Source: Takashimella koratensis
Taxonomy: Eukaryota; Basidiomycota; Tremellomycetes; Trichosporonales; Tetragoniomycetaceae
Length of the DNA stretch: 64,000 nt
Assembly: GCA_003116875.1 (NCBI GenBank)
Contig: BCKT01000003.1
Coordinates: 561,143-625,142 of the forward strand
Direction of reading: 5' to 3'
This document shows, piece after piece, positions 51,978 to 61,968 of the stretch. How positions within the stretch are numbered: position 1 is the stretch's first letter; each line of letters opens with the position of its first letter. A program made the position numbers and the translations under genes. The notes under the pieces were generated by a model, which did not search any database, had not been told where the DNA came from, and saw only the letters and a list, made by a program, of their open reading frames with translations.

Positions 51978-54227
51978 CTATGCTATCCGACTATTCAACG
52001 CGCCCACTCGCCTCGAATCATATGAGGACGGATACCTCTGCATCCCCCCTCCGATCTCTCCTTCATCCTGATCTGATGGCGACGCAAATTGTCCTCTGAA
52101 CCTAAACTGGCTCTGGCTCTGACTCGGCGCGAGACTACTATCATCTTTGAACAACCGGTTTTGACCGAATTCCTGTTGAGCCTGCTCTTGTTGTTGCTGG
52201 TAGTAGATTTCGTGGCGTTGAAGCTGCGAGGGTTGTGGTTGTTGTTGTTGATAGGATTGTGAAGGTTGGTAAGAGCGTGGCCGTTGAACGCCTGTAGCTG
52301 TGACGACACTAGGCGCGACGGTGGATGCCCCGGCACCTCGTTGAGCTCCGGATGCACCGGCAACACTGCCGCTCACTCCCACTCCCGCGCCACTAGCGGC
52401 CCCCGCGACCCCCGCGACCCCCGCGACCCCCGCGACCCCCGCGACCCCTTGTCGAGGTCCCCACTGAGGATCCTGCCTCGCTTTCAGCTGAGCCCAATTC
52501 AAAGGGGCGCCCGTCGAACTGTGCTGTTGCACCAAACCAGCAGGTATCGTAATAGACCGCTTGCCCGCGTGACTCGGTGCCGACCGCGGGATTGATTCGG
52601 GCCCATTAACGCTCCTTACCCGGTCCACATCCCGTGGCGTCTCGGATCCCGCTCGAATCGAATCCACGTCGACATCAACATCGGTGCTCCCTCCATCTCC
52701 AGCCATACCAGCCGCCACGCCCATGCCATCAGGCATGGTATCGACCAGCGCCCCGACCCTACTAGCCCCGCCCATGCCTGCCATTCCGCCTGTCACGGCC
52801 CGAGCTGCCGCGTTGACCGCTGACTCGGCGATATCCTGCACGATCGGCGCGGGGGACGTGGCCCCCGATCCGGCCCTCGAGGGATTCGCCGACCCCGAAA
52901 GGATCCGAGGGAGTGAAACCGTCAGATGGTTTGGGTAGACAAGGCGGTCCTGGATCGCCGCGCGTAGCCGAGCAACAATGAGTTGCTCGAGCTTGGGGAT
53001 ATCTTGCAGCTTGGCTCGGCTGCCGAGTAGGCTGGTGGTTTTGAGGTTGAGATGGAAGTCGGGAAGGAGGCAAAGGTGGATATGTTGTTGTTCCCCCTTG
53101 GGGTCGTGCATTTGTATGCTCAGCTGGAGGGTGTCAGCGTTGGTGGACAGGGTAAAGCGATATGATAGTATAGTTGGATAGAGGCGATTACTCACAGTGC
53201 CGCCGACGGACGCGAGCTCTACTCCAATAGAGACAGGGAGCACCGCGAATCGTGGTCGAGGGAAGTTGATGAGAACCGAGGTAGACACGGCGAGCGAGAC
53301 CGAGTCGATGTAATCGATATCCACCTCGGCGCGCTGTTGGTCCAGACCAAGAAAATGTGTCAGTGCACTGATCCTTACAGGGGCAGAGAAATCGAGACCG
53401 GTGTGAGAAGGACATACGATGTGACCCTGTCCGTCGGCAGGCCGGATCCGCGCGTTTGACAAAAGCGGGAAACTGCTCCCGAGGCTAAGCGAGGTAACTT
53501 GGATGGGATCCTACACGACAGCCACCACCATCAGCGACTTGTCCGCGTATGCAGTCTCGGTAGGGATGTATACACTCAGGTCACAAATTCACTCACGATC
53601 CAGCTCATGCTCTTCCCCTCGGGGTTGAGCCACTCCTCGACTCTTTGTCGCGCGCCTTCTTCGCCTCCGGAACTCAGGAGGTCGTTTCGATACCCTTGAA
53701 GGATCTGTAGCCGTCAGCGGCGATACAGAGACATGGAGAGGGGTTAAAGAGGGAGGCGTCCAGGCGAGGGTTAGGTCGGGCATGCGAAGGGGACAGGTCT
53801 AGATACAGGGCGACACTCACCTGAGCAAAGAGAACGTTGAGCCAGTCTGTCGACTCGGCAGGGTGTGTAGCCATCTCGTATCCTGTCGTGCTGAGGAGGT
53901 GTGACGGGGGAGGAGAGGGCACAGCGGTTGTAGACAGCTGCAGAGTGTCAACTTCTCGTACCATTTGAAACAATAGAAGCTGCTCTGTATGGCATAGTAG
54001 CGCAGAGATACCATGGCCTCCAAATTGAGTCCTCGGGACACAAGCTAAAGGCCAAGGCCCAACCCGACTCAACCCACTTTGGCGCGCTCCTTTCGCTTCT
54101 CTTTCCAGTCCGCGTCGTCCCTGTCGCTTGGGGAGAAGACGACGTATCGAATGAACAAGAGGCAAAGGAAGAGGAACGAGGCCTGGCCGACCAGGAGACC
54201 CTGGGTGAACGTCCACTGCGCTGCCAT
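51978..54227 (-). CDS. MMM1: Maintenance of mitochondrial morphology protein 1 (ERMES subunit, SMP domain)
   Basis: ER-anchored subunit of the ER-mitochondria encounter structure that transfers phospholipids. Exon 1 starts MAAQWTFTQGLLVGQASFLF and contains the single membrane helix (LFLCLLFIRYVVF). The SMP lipid-transfer domain follows: ESTDWLNVLFAQ, RVEEWLNPEGKSMSWIDPIQ, VTSLSLGSSFPLLSNARIRP, RAEVDIDYIDSVSLAVSTSV and LSIQMHDPKGEQQHIHLCLL, then LKTTSLLGSRAKLQDIPKLE and DRLVYPNHLTVSLP. The C-terminal 250 or so residues are a low-complexity tail with VAG repeats and a Gln-rich stretch, ending LNSRIA. Introns include one of 78 nt inside the SMP domain that happens to be open in frame (from GTGAGTAATCG near 53195). 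The tail is much longer than in yeast Mmm1. Confidence 0.9.
52400..52448. repeat. Nine-base tandem repeat (GCGACCCCC)5 in MMM1 coding sequence
   Basis: Five nearly perfect 9-bp copies, encoding repeated Val-Ala-Gly in the C-terminal tail of MMM1. Unit length is a multiple of three, so copy-number change keeps the frame. Confidence 0.92.
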
Positions 54228-54865
54228 AGCGAAGGCGGTGGGAGCTGCGGCGAGAGGCGGGGTGAGGAGAACGGCGAGAGGATTGGGTTCAGGTGGTGGT
54301 TAGAGTAAGAGAGTACTCGGCGACGAGGACAAAGACCGACGCATTCTTGGTTTGAAATTGGGGTGTGACCGGTAGTTTGTCGCGGTACGGATGTTAGTAA
54401 ATCGAGTGGCAAGTGCGAGGATGAGCGGCCTGGGGATAGGTGACAACGATATGAGAGCACGTATCTGCTGGTACTTGGATGTGCATCAAAAGTCTTACAT
54501 GTAGGGCAAGCTCATCCAGCAATGTTCTGCTCCGGGTGTGGGGCCAACATGTACATATGCTGATGTTGTGACTTGGTGTCAACCCAGGTGGCAACATTTC
54601 CCCACTGTTCTCAGTAACAAAGCGAGCCGTGCAAAGCCCGCTCAACGTTCAGCCTGGTGCTATTCGTAAAGTGAGGTTCACGTATGCATCAAAACATCAA
54701 CTTCCATCTCCTATCATAATGAACAAACAGGAGGGAAAGCATATAGAAAGTCGTTCCTTCTTCCTCTCATTGCACTTCTCATCCCTGACGTCTAATGATT
54801 ATAGAACACAGACAAGACGAGCAAGAGTAAAAGAGAAGAGAAGGTAGAAAGAAGACTTTGATCGA
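54228..54865. promoter_or_regulatory. Region between MMM1 start and the first small-protein gene
   Basis: 638 nt holding the MMM1 promoter and the 3' flank of the small gene upstream, both on the minus strand. Nothing specific recognised. Confidence 0.35.
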
Positions 54866-55287
54866 TTACGCCGGGCAAAAGAGAAAGTCGGAAGCCCAGT
54901 CCCAAAAGGTGGGGGAGCTAGACTCGATCACCTTGGGCGAGGTGGTCGGGGTGGTGGGGGAGGTAGGGGTGGTTGCCTCGATAGGCACCGCGGGGTGGGT
55001 CTTGGTGGTCGTCTTACGGACGACGGGCTCGGGGAAGGCAAACACGCACTCTCGCTCCAAGTATTGGTCAATGACCTGGGCGCGGTGCTGCTTGACCACC
55101 TCGAGGGCGATGTCCTTGCGACCAAAGGTAGATTTGAGAAGGCGTACCTCCATCGCTGCGAGGCGAAGGAGAGCCTTGTCGCGGATCAAGGCGTTCTCAG
55201 AGGGGTTGGTGGGGGTAGTAGCCTGAGAAATGTGAGAGGTCAGTAGAGTGCGACCAAGGTGAGAGGCGAAAGGGGGTGACTTGCCAT
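54866..55287 (-). CDS. Small unrecognised protein, member 1 of a local family (119 aa)
   Basis: I do not recognise this family. The first coding exon is just ATG (55285-55287). A 62-nt intron (55223-55284) with a GC donor (GCAAGT), a CTGAC branch and a CAG acceptor joins to ATTPTNPSENALIRDKALLR. Residues 10-60 look like an amphipathic helical pair (RLAAMEVRLLKSTFGRKDIA, LEVVKQHRAQVIDQYLERE). Next is a Thr/Pro-rich linker, then a C-terminal TFWDWASDFLFCPA. The helical part aligns without gaps to the divergent gene at 56615 (18 of 49 identical by eye), and both end with TFW-x-W. No signal peptide or known motif. A TATAGAA-like element lies upstream near 55431. Role unknown. Confidence 0.72.
55223..55284 (-). 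other. Probable GC-AG intron directly after the start codon
   Basis: On the complement the sequence reads ATG then GCAAGT, with CTACTGACC near the end and CTCAG before GCTACTACC. No GT donor nearby keeps the long downstream frame open from this ATG. The paralogue at 56615 has an ordinary GT-AG intron at the same place, which supports the model. Confidence 0.6.
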
Positions 55288-56614
55288 TTTTGTCCGTGGT
55301 GATGCGGTTGGTAATGGGCTGTTAGGTGGGTTTGGAATGTTTTGGGGGACGGTTTTATTCGCTGGTGATGCGAATGAGAAATGGTTTGAAAGAGAGAGTT
55401 GAGAAGACGAGGTGAGTATCTGGGAGATGTTCTATACCTCCTGGCCTTTGCTCGTCGTCGTTAAGTTTGGGTCCGATTGGGGGTGAGCTAGGGGGCGGTG
55501 TAAAGTATCTTTGAGGGCAAAGGTGTGTCATATTAGCTCAAGCCCACGACCCAAGGCGAGGAAGGCGCAAGAGCCCCAGGTGTGACAGCCACTGACAGTC
55601 AAAGTTTGATAGAGATGCAGACGTGAAGCTTGTCGTCGAGTCAAAACTTTCTCTGTCAGTTGCGGAATCCTACCGAGGAAACAAGGTTTGGTACGGTTCA
55701 GACCGCCGCGACAAGCTGGAAGTTGGATGGAAATGAGTGCAAATTTGCCTGGACAACGATGATGTAGACTGGCGGTACTCTGCACAAGCACATGCGCCTG
55801 CATCAATTCTCTCTCTCGAACGACCGCTCAAGGCTCGGTCGACACTCTCCAGCCTTGTCTCGGTTCTCACCTAAAAGTGACAGTGACAGTGGCGGTCATT
55901 TCCTTCCTTTGCAAACTCTAAACCATTTTCTCAAACTCATCGTTATACTTTCTTCCTTGTTCTTTCTCCCTTCGTGTTACGGCTCTCGCCTTTCACCTCA
56001 CTCTTCCGGTTCTATAACACTCTCCTCCTCCCGACTTTCCGCCACGCCAAGACCGCTCTTCGGCACTCTGTACTCTCTTCACATGCTACCTACACAAGCC
56101 GAGACGCCACACCTTGTTCCGCCTGGTATCCCCAGCGTAAATTAACTTTACATCCGGTCCACCCCACGTCTCTATCACGCGCTGTCGCAGGTGTCATACA
56201 AGGTTTCGAGGGTCCAGGGTGAAAGTTGACAACTTCTCTTACGGAAAACCCAATTTGTCCACGGTGACTGACAACTCAAAATGTCAGTCCTCTCCTCGGC
56301 CCACTTGCGACCGGGGACTCCCTCCCTGCCTCCTACCCTCTTGACTCGAGCTTGACCTCTTACCCACCTCGTCTGGGGATATATATAAGCCCCTCTAGAG
56401 AAGCCCAATTCGTCTCCACAGCTCTGTCTCTCACATACTCCCTTCTTCGCATTTCAGCGTCCACCCCAAGCACAACCAACCACCAACCACAAGTCACCCC
56501 ACAGCCAACCATAGCCGCAACTACGCCCTAACAATCTACCAAACCCACAACTACAACAGCCCACAACCAACCACACATTACCAATCTACCAAACCTACAC
56601 CTAAGACAACTACG
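55288..56614. promoter_or_regulatory. Divergent promoter between the two small paralogues
   Basis: A 1.3-kb shared region. On the right, a clear TATA box (TATATATAA, 56380-56388) lies about 230 nt before the ATG of the plus-strand copy, followed by a C/A-rich leader with repeated CCAACCA-like words (56475-56600). No gene was supported in between. Confidence 0.5.
56380..56388 (+). promoter_or_regulatory. TATA box of the plus-strand small paralogue
   Basis: TATATATAA, a strong TATA element in an otherwise TATA-poor set of promoters. Its distance to the ATG at 56615 implies a leader of roughly 200 nt. Confidence 0.6.
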
Positions 56615-57142
56615 ATGGTTAGTCGCTCCCCATCCTCTCCTCATACCTAACTGACTCCCCATCCCCAGTCGACACCTACCACCACCTCCTCTTCCTCCAC
56701 TCCGGCCTCGAGCCTTCCGATCTCTCGGGACTCTTCCCTCCCCACTTCTCCGGACCACAACGGCCTCTGTCTCCCGCTTGCGACGCTTAACAATGCGTTG
56801 GTCAAGCACAAGGCGCTCGTCCACCTCGCCGAGTTGAAGACCAAGATCCTCGGGTCAAACACTGGGCACGTCGAGGTCGCGCTCGAGCATATCAGGGCTA
56901 GCCGGGACGAAGTGCTCCAGCGCCACTCGTACCGCGAGATGGACCTTGACGACGCTGCTCGAGCCCCCAAGCGCAAAGAACGCAAACGACGCAAGGAGCG
57001 TCGGGAGCGTCCGGAGCGTCCGGAGCGCGAGGTGGCGCCCGTGTTCAACCCGCCTCGCTCGAAGAGGCAAGTAGAGACGACCACGACCACCTTCTGGCAG
57101 TGGACGTACACCACCACTACCTCCATCTTTACCCGGTCGTAA
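56615..57142 (+). CDS. Small unrecognised protein, member 2 of a local family (158 aa)
   Basis: The first coding exon is ATG alone (56615-56617). A 51-nt GT-AG intron (56618-56668, branch CTAACTGAC) leads to STPTTTSSSSTPASS and a Ser/Pro N-terminus. The conserved helical block is LNNALVKHKALVHLAELKTK, ILGSNTGHVEVALEHIRASR and DEVLQRHSYRE. It is followed by a very basic Arg/Lys/Glu stretch (KRKERKRRKERRERPERPE), possibly a nuclear-localisation or RNA-binding segment, and a C-terminal TFWQWTYTTTTSIF. It is homologous to the divergent gene at 54866. Strong TATA box upstream and a leader rich in A and C suggest an inducible or highly expressed gene (inference). Function unknown. Confidence 0.75.
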
Positions 57143-57818
57143 ACTCCCACCCTCTGTTATCTTTCCGTACTGTCTCTTTTTTCTTTCATCGTTTCTGCTG
57201 TCGCGTAAAAGCCAAAAAAAATAACAAAATAAAAACCCATGAGATTCTTCATTTTCATACGCTTCGCAGTTGATGCTTGATGCTTGTATGTATCCGTGTA
57301 CTCATGATCATGAACAGCGAGGACCAGCAGCATGTGACAGGTTATTAACCACTGAGAGCGATGCCTTTGTCGCAATCACTCTTCCTTCCTTCCTCCCCCA
57401 CAAACAAGTTTACCAATGCTCGTTCTTCCCCGTAATGACACTGCGAAATGACCTCAAGCACTGCAACTCACCCGCCTACATATTGAAGCTTCATCTCGCC
57501 TCACTCCAACCTTTATCCGACCAAAAGGTGGCAAAATCAAAGCTGTTACGTAAGGCTTCGGGCCGAACATTACTCGCGACTGATTTTTGTGGTCGTGGGA
57601 TGGTGTCATGACCAGACCGAGTGCACCCTGGCCCACCCTGCATCAACCAGCCACTTTTCACCCACCGTTGACCATATAACTCAACCCCCACCCATCTCCC
57701 ATCTCCCATCTCTTCGTCTCTTCGTCTCTTCTTCACTACAACTTCATCACATACTCATACCCCACACTTCTCATCGACAACACCACCCACACCTACATCT
57801 GCACCTACTTCTACAACA
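57143..57818. promoter_or_regulatory. Promoter region of the third small gene
   Basis: 676 nt. A TATA-like TATAA at 57675-57679 lies about 140 nt before the ATG at 57819, followed by a leader of repeated CATCTC/CGTCTCTT words and C/A-rich sequence. No coding region recognised. Confidence 0.45.
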
Positions 57819-58617
57819 ATGTCCGCTCCCCTCCAGTCATCAAACAGTACGTCCTCTAACCGACCCGTCTCCTCCATCAGCCTGCTCTTGCCCTCTCACC
57901 TTTCCACTCGTTCAACCAACTCAATCAACCCGACCGACCCTCTCTCACCCTCTCACTGCATCTCTATCCTCGCACAACTACACACACAGAGACGACTAGA
58001 GATCGACACTGACTCTTTCTCCCCCTCGCCCTCCACAGCCCAGGCCAAAGTCGACGGCGCACCCATCCCCGCTGCTACCGCCATGTTCTTGAAAAAGGGC
58101 TTCCCGGGAGCCAAGGCCGGCTTTGGGTGAGTATCTACGTTCTCTCTTTCCCATCGCCGCTCCCCTTCTCCCTTCATCCCCCAGCGGTCAGGCAAGAAGC
58201 CAAAGACCATCTCCCTACCCGTTCTTGCCCCAACAACTCCACACTGCCCGTCTCAAGCCACCCAGGACTATAGCTAAACACCTTTGTTCCAAACACCATT
58301 AGATCGATCGTCTCTCCCACCGACAACTGCCTTTCCCCGATCTCTGCCAAGCTTAACAACGCCAAGCAGCGTCACTTCCAAAAGTGAGTCATGTGCCTTC
58401 CCCCCCCCCCACCCCCCCCCCCCCCTCCTTTCCCCTCCCGTTCGTCCTCATCGTCCCCTTCCCCTCCTCTTTGTAACAACTAGCACATCGCCGGGCTCCA
58501 GCTAACGCTTCGTCCAGGGGCAAAGCCATTGGTCTCGCGTCCCAGCTCTCCTCCCTCGCGGCATCTTCGACCGCTTCCCCCGCTGGATCAGAGAAGAAGC
58601 CCCACATCGACTTTTGA
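57819..58617 (+). CDS. Small unrecognised protein, probable member 3 of the local family (98 aa)
   Basis: Four exons assemble in frame: 57819-57846, 58039-58126, one starting ATCGATCG after an ATTAG acceptor near 58302 and ending at CCAAAA, and one from GGGCAAAG near 58517 to TGA 58615-58617. The protein is MSAPLQSSNTQAKVDGAPIP, then AATAMFLKKGFPGAKAGFGS, then CLSPISAKLNNAKQRHFQKG, then a Ser/Ala tail ending KKPHIDF. The segment CLSPISAKLNNAKQRH resembles CLPLATLNNALVKH of the preceding gene allowing a two-residue gap, so it may be a shorter relative lacking TFWxW. Function unknown. Intron 1 is 192 nt; intron 3 holds a long poly-C tract. Confidence 0.68.
58400..58425. repeat. Poly-C tract (11 C, A, 14 C) in an intron
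   Basis: Near-homopolymer C run within the last intron of the 98-residue protein gene. Such tracts are prone to slippage and to sequencing error, so the exact length is uncertain. Confidence 0.85.
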
Positions 58618-58981
58618 TTCTGACCGGGGGATCAACCTTGTCTCGTACCTCCTTGTCTCACCCAGATGATACCCACGATTCTCTAGTCCGGTGCTCTATC
58701 CCGGCCACCCCACACTTTCCTCCGTCTCATCCTATTCCGGTCTTGCTCTAGCAATGTCTTCATGCCCACATGCGTTCTGTTTTTCTGTCTTCTGTATACT
58801 CTATTTTGTCATATCACGACCCCTCCCTCGCATTCTTCAGTCCACCCAGCCCCTTACGTATTCTTTAATCCTCGCATAGACACATGCATGTGACGCATAG
58901 GTTTTGACTACTGCTGTATTCTCTTCTCATCTTTGTTTCTTCTGTGTATAGTGGGCTGGCCATGTCATCAAGCGAGCGCGG
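58618..58981. other. Convergent intergenic region, small gene 3 / TENA-like gene
   Basis: 364 nt between two convergent stops. It is T/C-rich and presumably the two 3' untranslated regions; nothing else noticed. Confidence 0.4.
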
Positions 58982-60159
58982 TTAGACTGTTGGCCAGAAA
59001 CGCTGCTCCAGGCCTACGATTCGAGCAAAGACCTGCCGGGGCGAGATGAGACACTCATATCAGCGTCTGGTTCACCTCATTGCAACTCATTGCTTGCTAC
59101 CTCAAGCATCTGACCAGGCGTGACACCTCATACCCCATCTAGTACTCACCGCCTCGCACCGCTTCCCTTCCTCGGACTCGGGATCAATCTCCAATCCATC
59201 AACGACTTCGCCGCACTCGTTGACAAAGTCGGCAAACTCTTCGTTGGTCCAGTTGTCGATAAACTTGTCGAGCGCGAGTTGAGTCTGGGTCGGAGAAGAG
59301 GCCAGTTTGTGCAGCGTCTTGGCGTGTGTCCACGAGTCGAAATAGGCCTGGTTTGGGATGACAGGTCAGTGATGCGTTTCTCTTTAGGCAGACGCTCTTC
59401 GGTCCTTCAGGCGGTCGCTTCTTCTTGTCCTGAGACTCTGAGACTCTTGACAGCGCCACGCACCTTCTCCATGGCCCAGAGGACGACGAGACCCTCCTCA
59501 ACCGACCCGCCAGCGGCAGTCGCGATGAGAAAATCGACATATGCCTTGGTGACTTCCTCAAACTCCCCGAGACCGACGACACCCTCCGCCGCCGCTTTGG
59601 GGGCAGGGGGCATCACGCCGCCCGGGTGGAGGTCGAGGCCGTGTGAGGCCGCAGTGGAAGCGAAAAAGTTGGTCTCGCGTACGACGTTGGAGAGGGAGAA
59701 AGTGAGCAGAGGGACGGCACGGGCGAGGGCGCGGATCCGGGCGGGGGCGGAGGGGAGAGGAGGAGAGGCGGAGAGTGGGACCCGGGAGAGAAGGAGGGAT
59801 GCGAACTGGAAATGAGAGGGGAGGTTAGTGTGTTGGAATCCAAGATCGGAGAGAGAAAGGGGAGGGGAAGGTGATGGAGACAAGGGATGAGGTGCATGGC
59901 TCATCGCTCACCTTGACGTAGCCAATGTAGGCGTAGAGATAGTCTTGCCTCAACCAAGCGGTGAGGACGTCTTTATCGATCGATCCACGTCCAGCAGCTT
60001 GGAGGAACGGGTGGGTAGTAGCGACCTTGAGCTGGGCAGACTGGGTAGGTGGGTTAGCTGATCGTAGGGACGATGAGAGGAAGAAGGGAACCGAGGTGGT
60101 AGAGAGAGGATACGAACGTATTTGGCCAAGAGGTGGTCTGTCAACTTGAAAGCGGGCAT
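58982..60159 (-). CDS. TENA/THI-4 family protein (haem-oxygenase-like fold)
   Basis: All-helical protein related to TenA/thiaminase II and the C-terminal domain of fungal Thi20, a family that hydrolyses or salvages thiamine pyrimidines. It opens MPAFKLTDHLLAKYSAQLKV, then THPFLQAAGRGSIDKDVLTA and WLRQDYLYAYIGYVKFASLL, typical of the family start. Later come SNVVRETNFFASTAASHG, VTKAYVDFLIATAAGGSVEE, GLVVLWAMEKAYFDSW and DNWTNEEFADFVNECGEVVD. The last exon encodes VFARIVGLEQRFWPTV, reached through an intron after GCGAGGCG near 59147. The ATG is at 60157-60159. Plant and fungal TENA_E-type proteins of this sort may use other substrates; no catalytic Cys pair of thiaminase II was confirmed by me. 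Confidence 0.82.
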
Positions 60160-60272
60160 GGTGGATGAGGAGTGAGTGGGCAGAGCAGAGATGTTGCATT
60201 GACCATCCGTGGATACTGGCTGGCTACCTCGGACTAGACTTTCAGATCTCATCGCCGACCAGCCGAGCCCAC

Positions 60273-60304
60273 GCTCATTTGCTCATTTGCTCATTTGCTC
60301 ATTT
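60273..60304. repeat. Octanucleotide tandem repeat (GCTCATTT)4
   Basis: Four perfect copies of an 8-bp unit, 114 bp upstream of the TENA-like start codon. Confidence 0.93.
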
Positions 60305-60430
60305 GCTACAGGCCGTCCCCGATGTCTGCGATCGTGCACTACCGAGACAGGGCTCCGGGGTGGTTAGCTGCTTTGCTGCCCTGCTGCCCTGCCATCCACC
60401 CTGCACCTACACCCCGATCATGCTTGCCCA

Positions 60431-60520
60431 CCTCTCCCTCTCCCTCTCCCTCTCCCTCTCAACATCACATCTGTCCGCTACCGTCCTGCCGCCTCCGCCT
60501 CCGCCTCCGCCTCCGCCTTC
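60431..60520. repeat. CTCTCC and CCGCCT hexamer tracts
   Basis: Two neighbouring pyrimidine/GC hexamer microsatellites: about five CTCTCC units at 60431-60460 and about five CCGCCT units from about 60486 to 60520. Confidence 0.85.
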
Positions 60521-61203
60521 GCCTGCCTGTCTGCATGCCCGACACCGGCCCGGAACGGACCATCCCCTCCCATCCACCTCCATCTCTGCACTTGCACCGT
60601 GTCACACGACCAATCAATCCCCTACTCGTCCTCTCTCTCGTCACTCATCACTCTCCTTGGCTTGGACCTTCCGTGTTATTGGGGGGCACCGAGCAGGTGT
60701 CAATTGAATAGAGATCATCTTGTGTCAACGGGTTTTGGCATGACCCAGGCCTGGTCCGGTACGAGAGCACGACGCCGCAGATCATTGGTGCCGTCTTCCC
60801 GTCATACCGTCTTCAATGCATTCTCCCGGATGGGGATTTACCCTCCCCCCCTCCCTTTGATATCGTGTCTCTTCCGATCCAAACTCTAGGCGCGAGCTCT
60901 CCCTCATTCTGTCCCGCTTCCACAGAACCTTGACTCGACAGGGCCTGAGACCGCCAGGACGAGCAAGGGTCGGAGGTACTTACAGTAGCACAAGCAGAGC
61001 GGGTGCGTTGGGCCCGAGGGTGGGACTTGAGAGGATGGAGGGAGGACCCGACCGCAGTGGATGATGAATTGTAATTGTCAGCGAATGGAATAGCGTTGGA
61101 CGGGTGGGTGTATCCCATCGGATGGGCAAAGGTCGGAGCTGGGTGTAGGTAGGGAGGTGCCATACCCAGGTGATTGGTTGTTTACGTACCCTGGCTGCTG
61201 GCG

Positions 61204-61236
<33 letters not shown>

Positions 61237-61251
61237 TGGTGTGTGTGTGTT
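61204..61251. repeat. (TG)n microsatellite
   Basis: About 48 bp of alternating TG with two interruptions (an A near 61230 and GG near 61238), in the upstream region of the PAM2 protein gene. Confidence 0.95.
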
Positions 61252-61318
61252 TGAGGGGAAAACCTTGACCGACGTGCCTGATTTCTTTTCCCCTTGCCTG
61301 ATGTTTATGTCCATACTG

Positions 61319-61355
61319 TACACACACACACACACCCTATACACACACATACACC
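61319..61355. repeat. (CA)n microsatellite, inverted partner of the upstream TG tract
   Basis: CA repeat with short interruptions beginning about 70 bp after the TG tract. The two are reverse complements in register and could pair. Confidence 0.9.
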
Positions 61356-61968
61356 CCCACATAGAGAGGGCCGTACACGGTGCATCTGCTCCTGGCGCAG
61401 AGCACAACTCGACCTGACTCATCTCGCATCCACAATCTCATATCCTCAAACCTCTGTCCTACTACCACCACCATCCCACACACCTTATCCGACTAGTGCG
61501 ACAGCCCGCACTCGAGGTTGAGACAACCTCCGCCGCCCTCGATTCTCGACCCTCTTCCACCCACGTTGGACCGTCCGTCGCTTTGTTTGTTTCAGACATC
61601 GATCCACTTCAACCTCCGACCACCGACCACCGAAACAGAAACATTTCGGCCGGGCTGGGCGGATTCTCTACCCCTTTCTCTCTCATTCAACCTGTCTCGT
61701 TCGGTGGTTCAACACCTGAACTGAGGGCCGGAAACGAAAGCGTCCGAGAGATCTGCTTGGGTTTGTTGTTTGTCGACCTCGTAGTGAACAAACATCCAAT
61801 CGAAATTTGATCACATCGCCCTTCCGTCGCACAACAGTCAACTCCGCATCCTGCCTGGTCATTCCTCAAGTCCACGTCGCCCTCATCTGGCCAACGACCA
61901 AGGCTCCTTCACCCCCCCTCCCCCTTCCCCTTCTTCTTTCCCAATCGACACTCGCCAGTCTCTTCACG

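Larger units (their letters stand above)
60160..61968. promoter_or_regulatory. Divergent upstream region, TENA-like gene / PAM2 protein gene, rich in simple repeats
   Basis: 1.8 kb without a supported gene. It holds an 8-bp repeat (60273-60304), CTCTCC repeats (60431-60460), CCGCCT repeats (about 60486-60520), and a TG tract followed by a CA tract (61204-61355). The part nearest 61969 is CT-rich leader sequence. Confidence 0.45.

Noticed and set aside
53118..53195. In-frame segment within MMM1 read as exon
   Set aside because: It has GTGAGT at one end and CTCCAG at the other, and its removal restores the SMP strand order (VGGT to LSIQ), so it is an intron that happens to lack stops.
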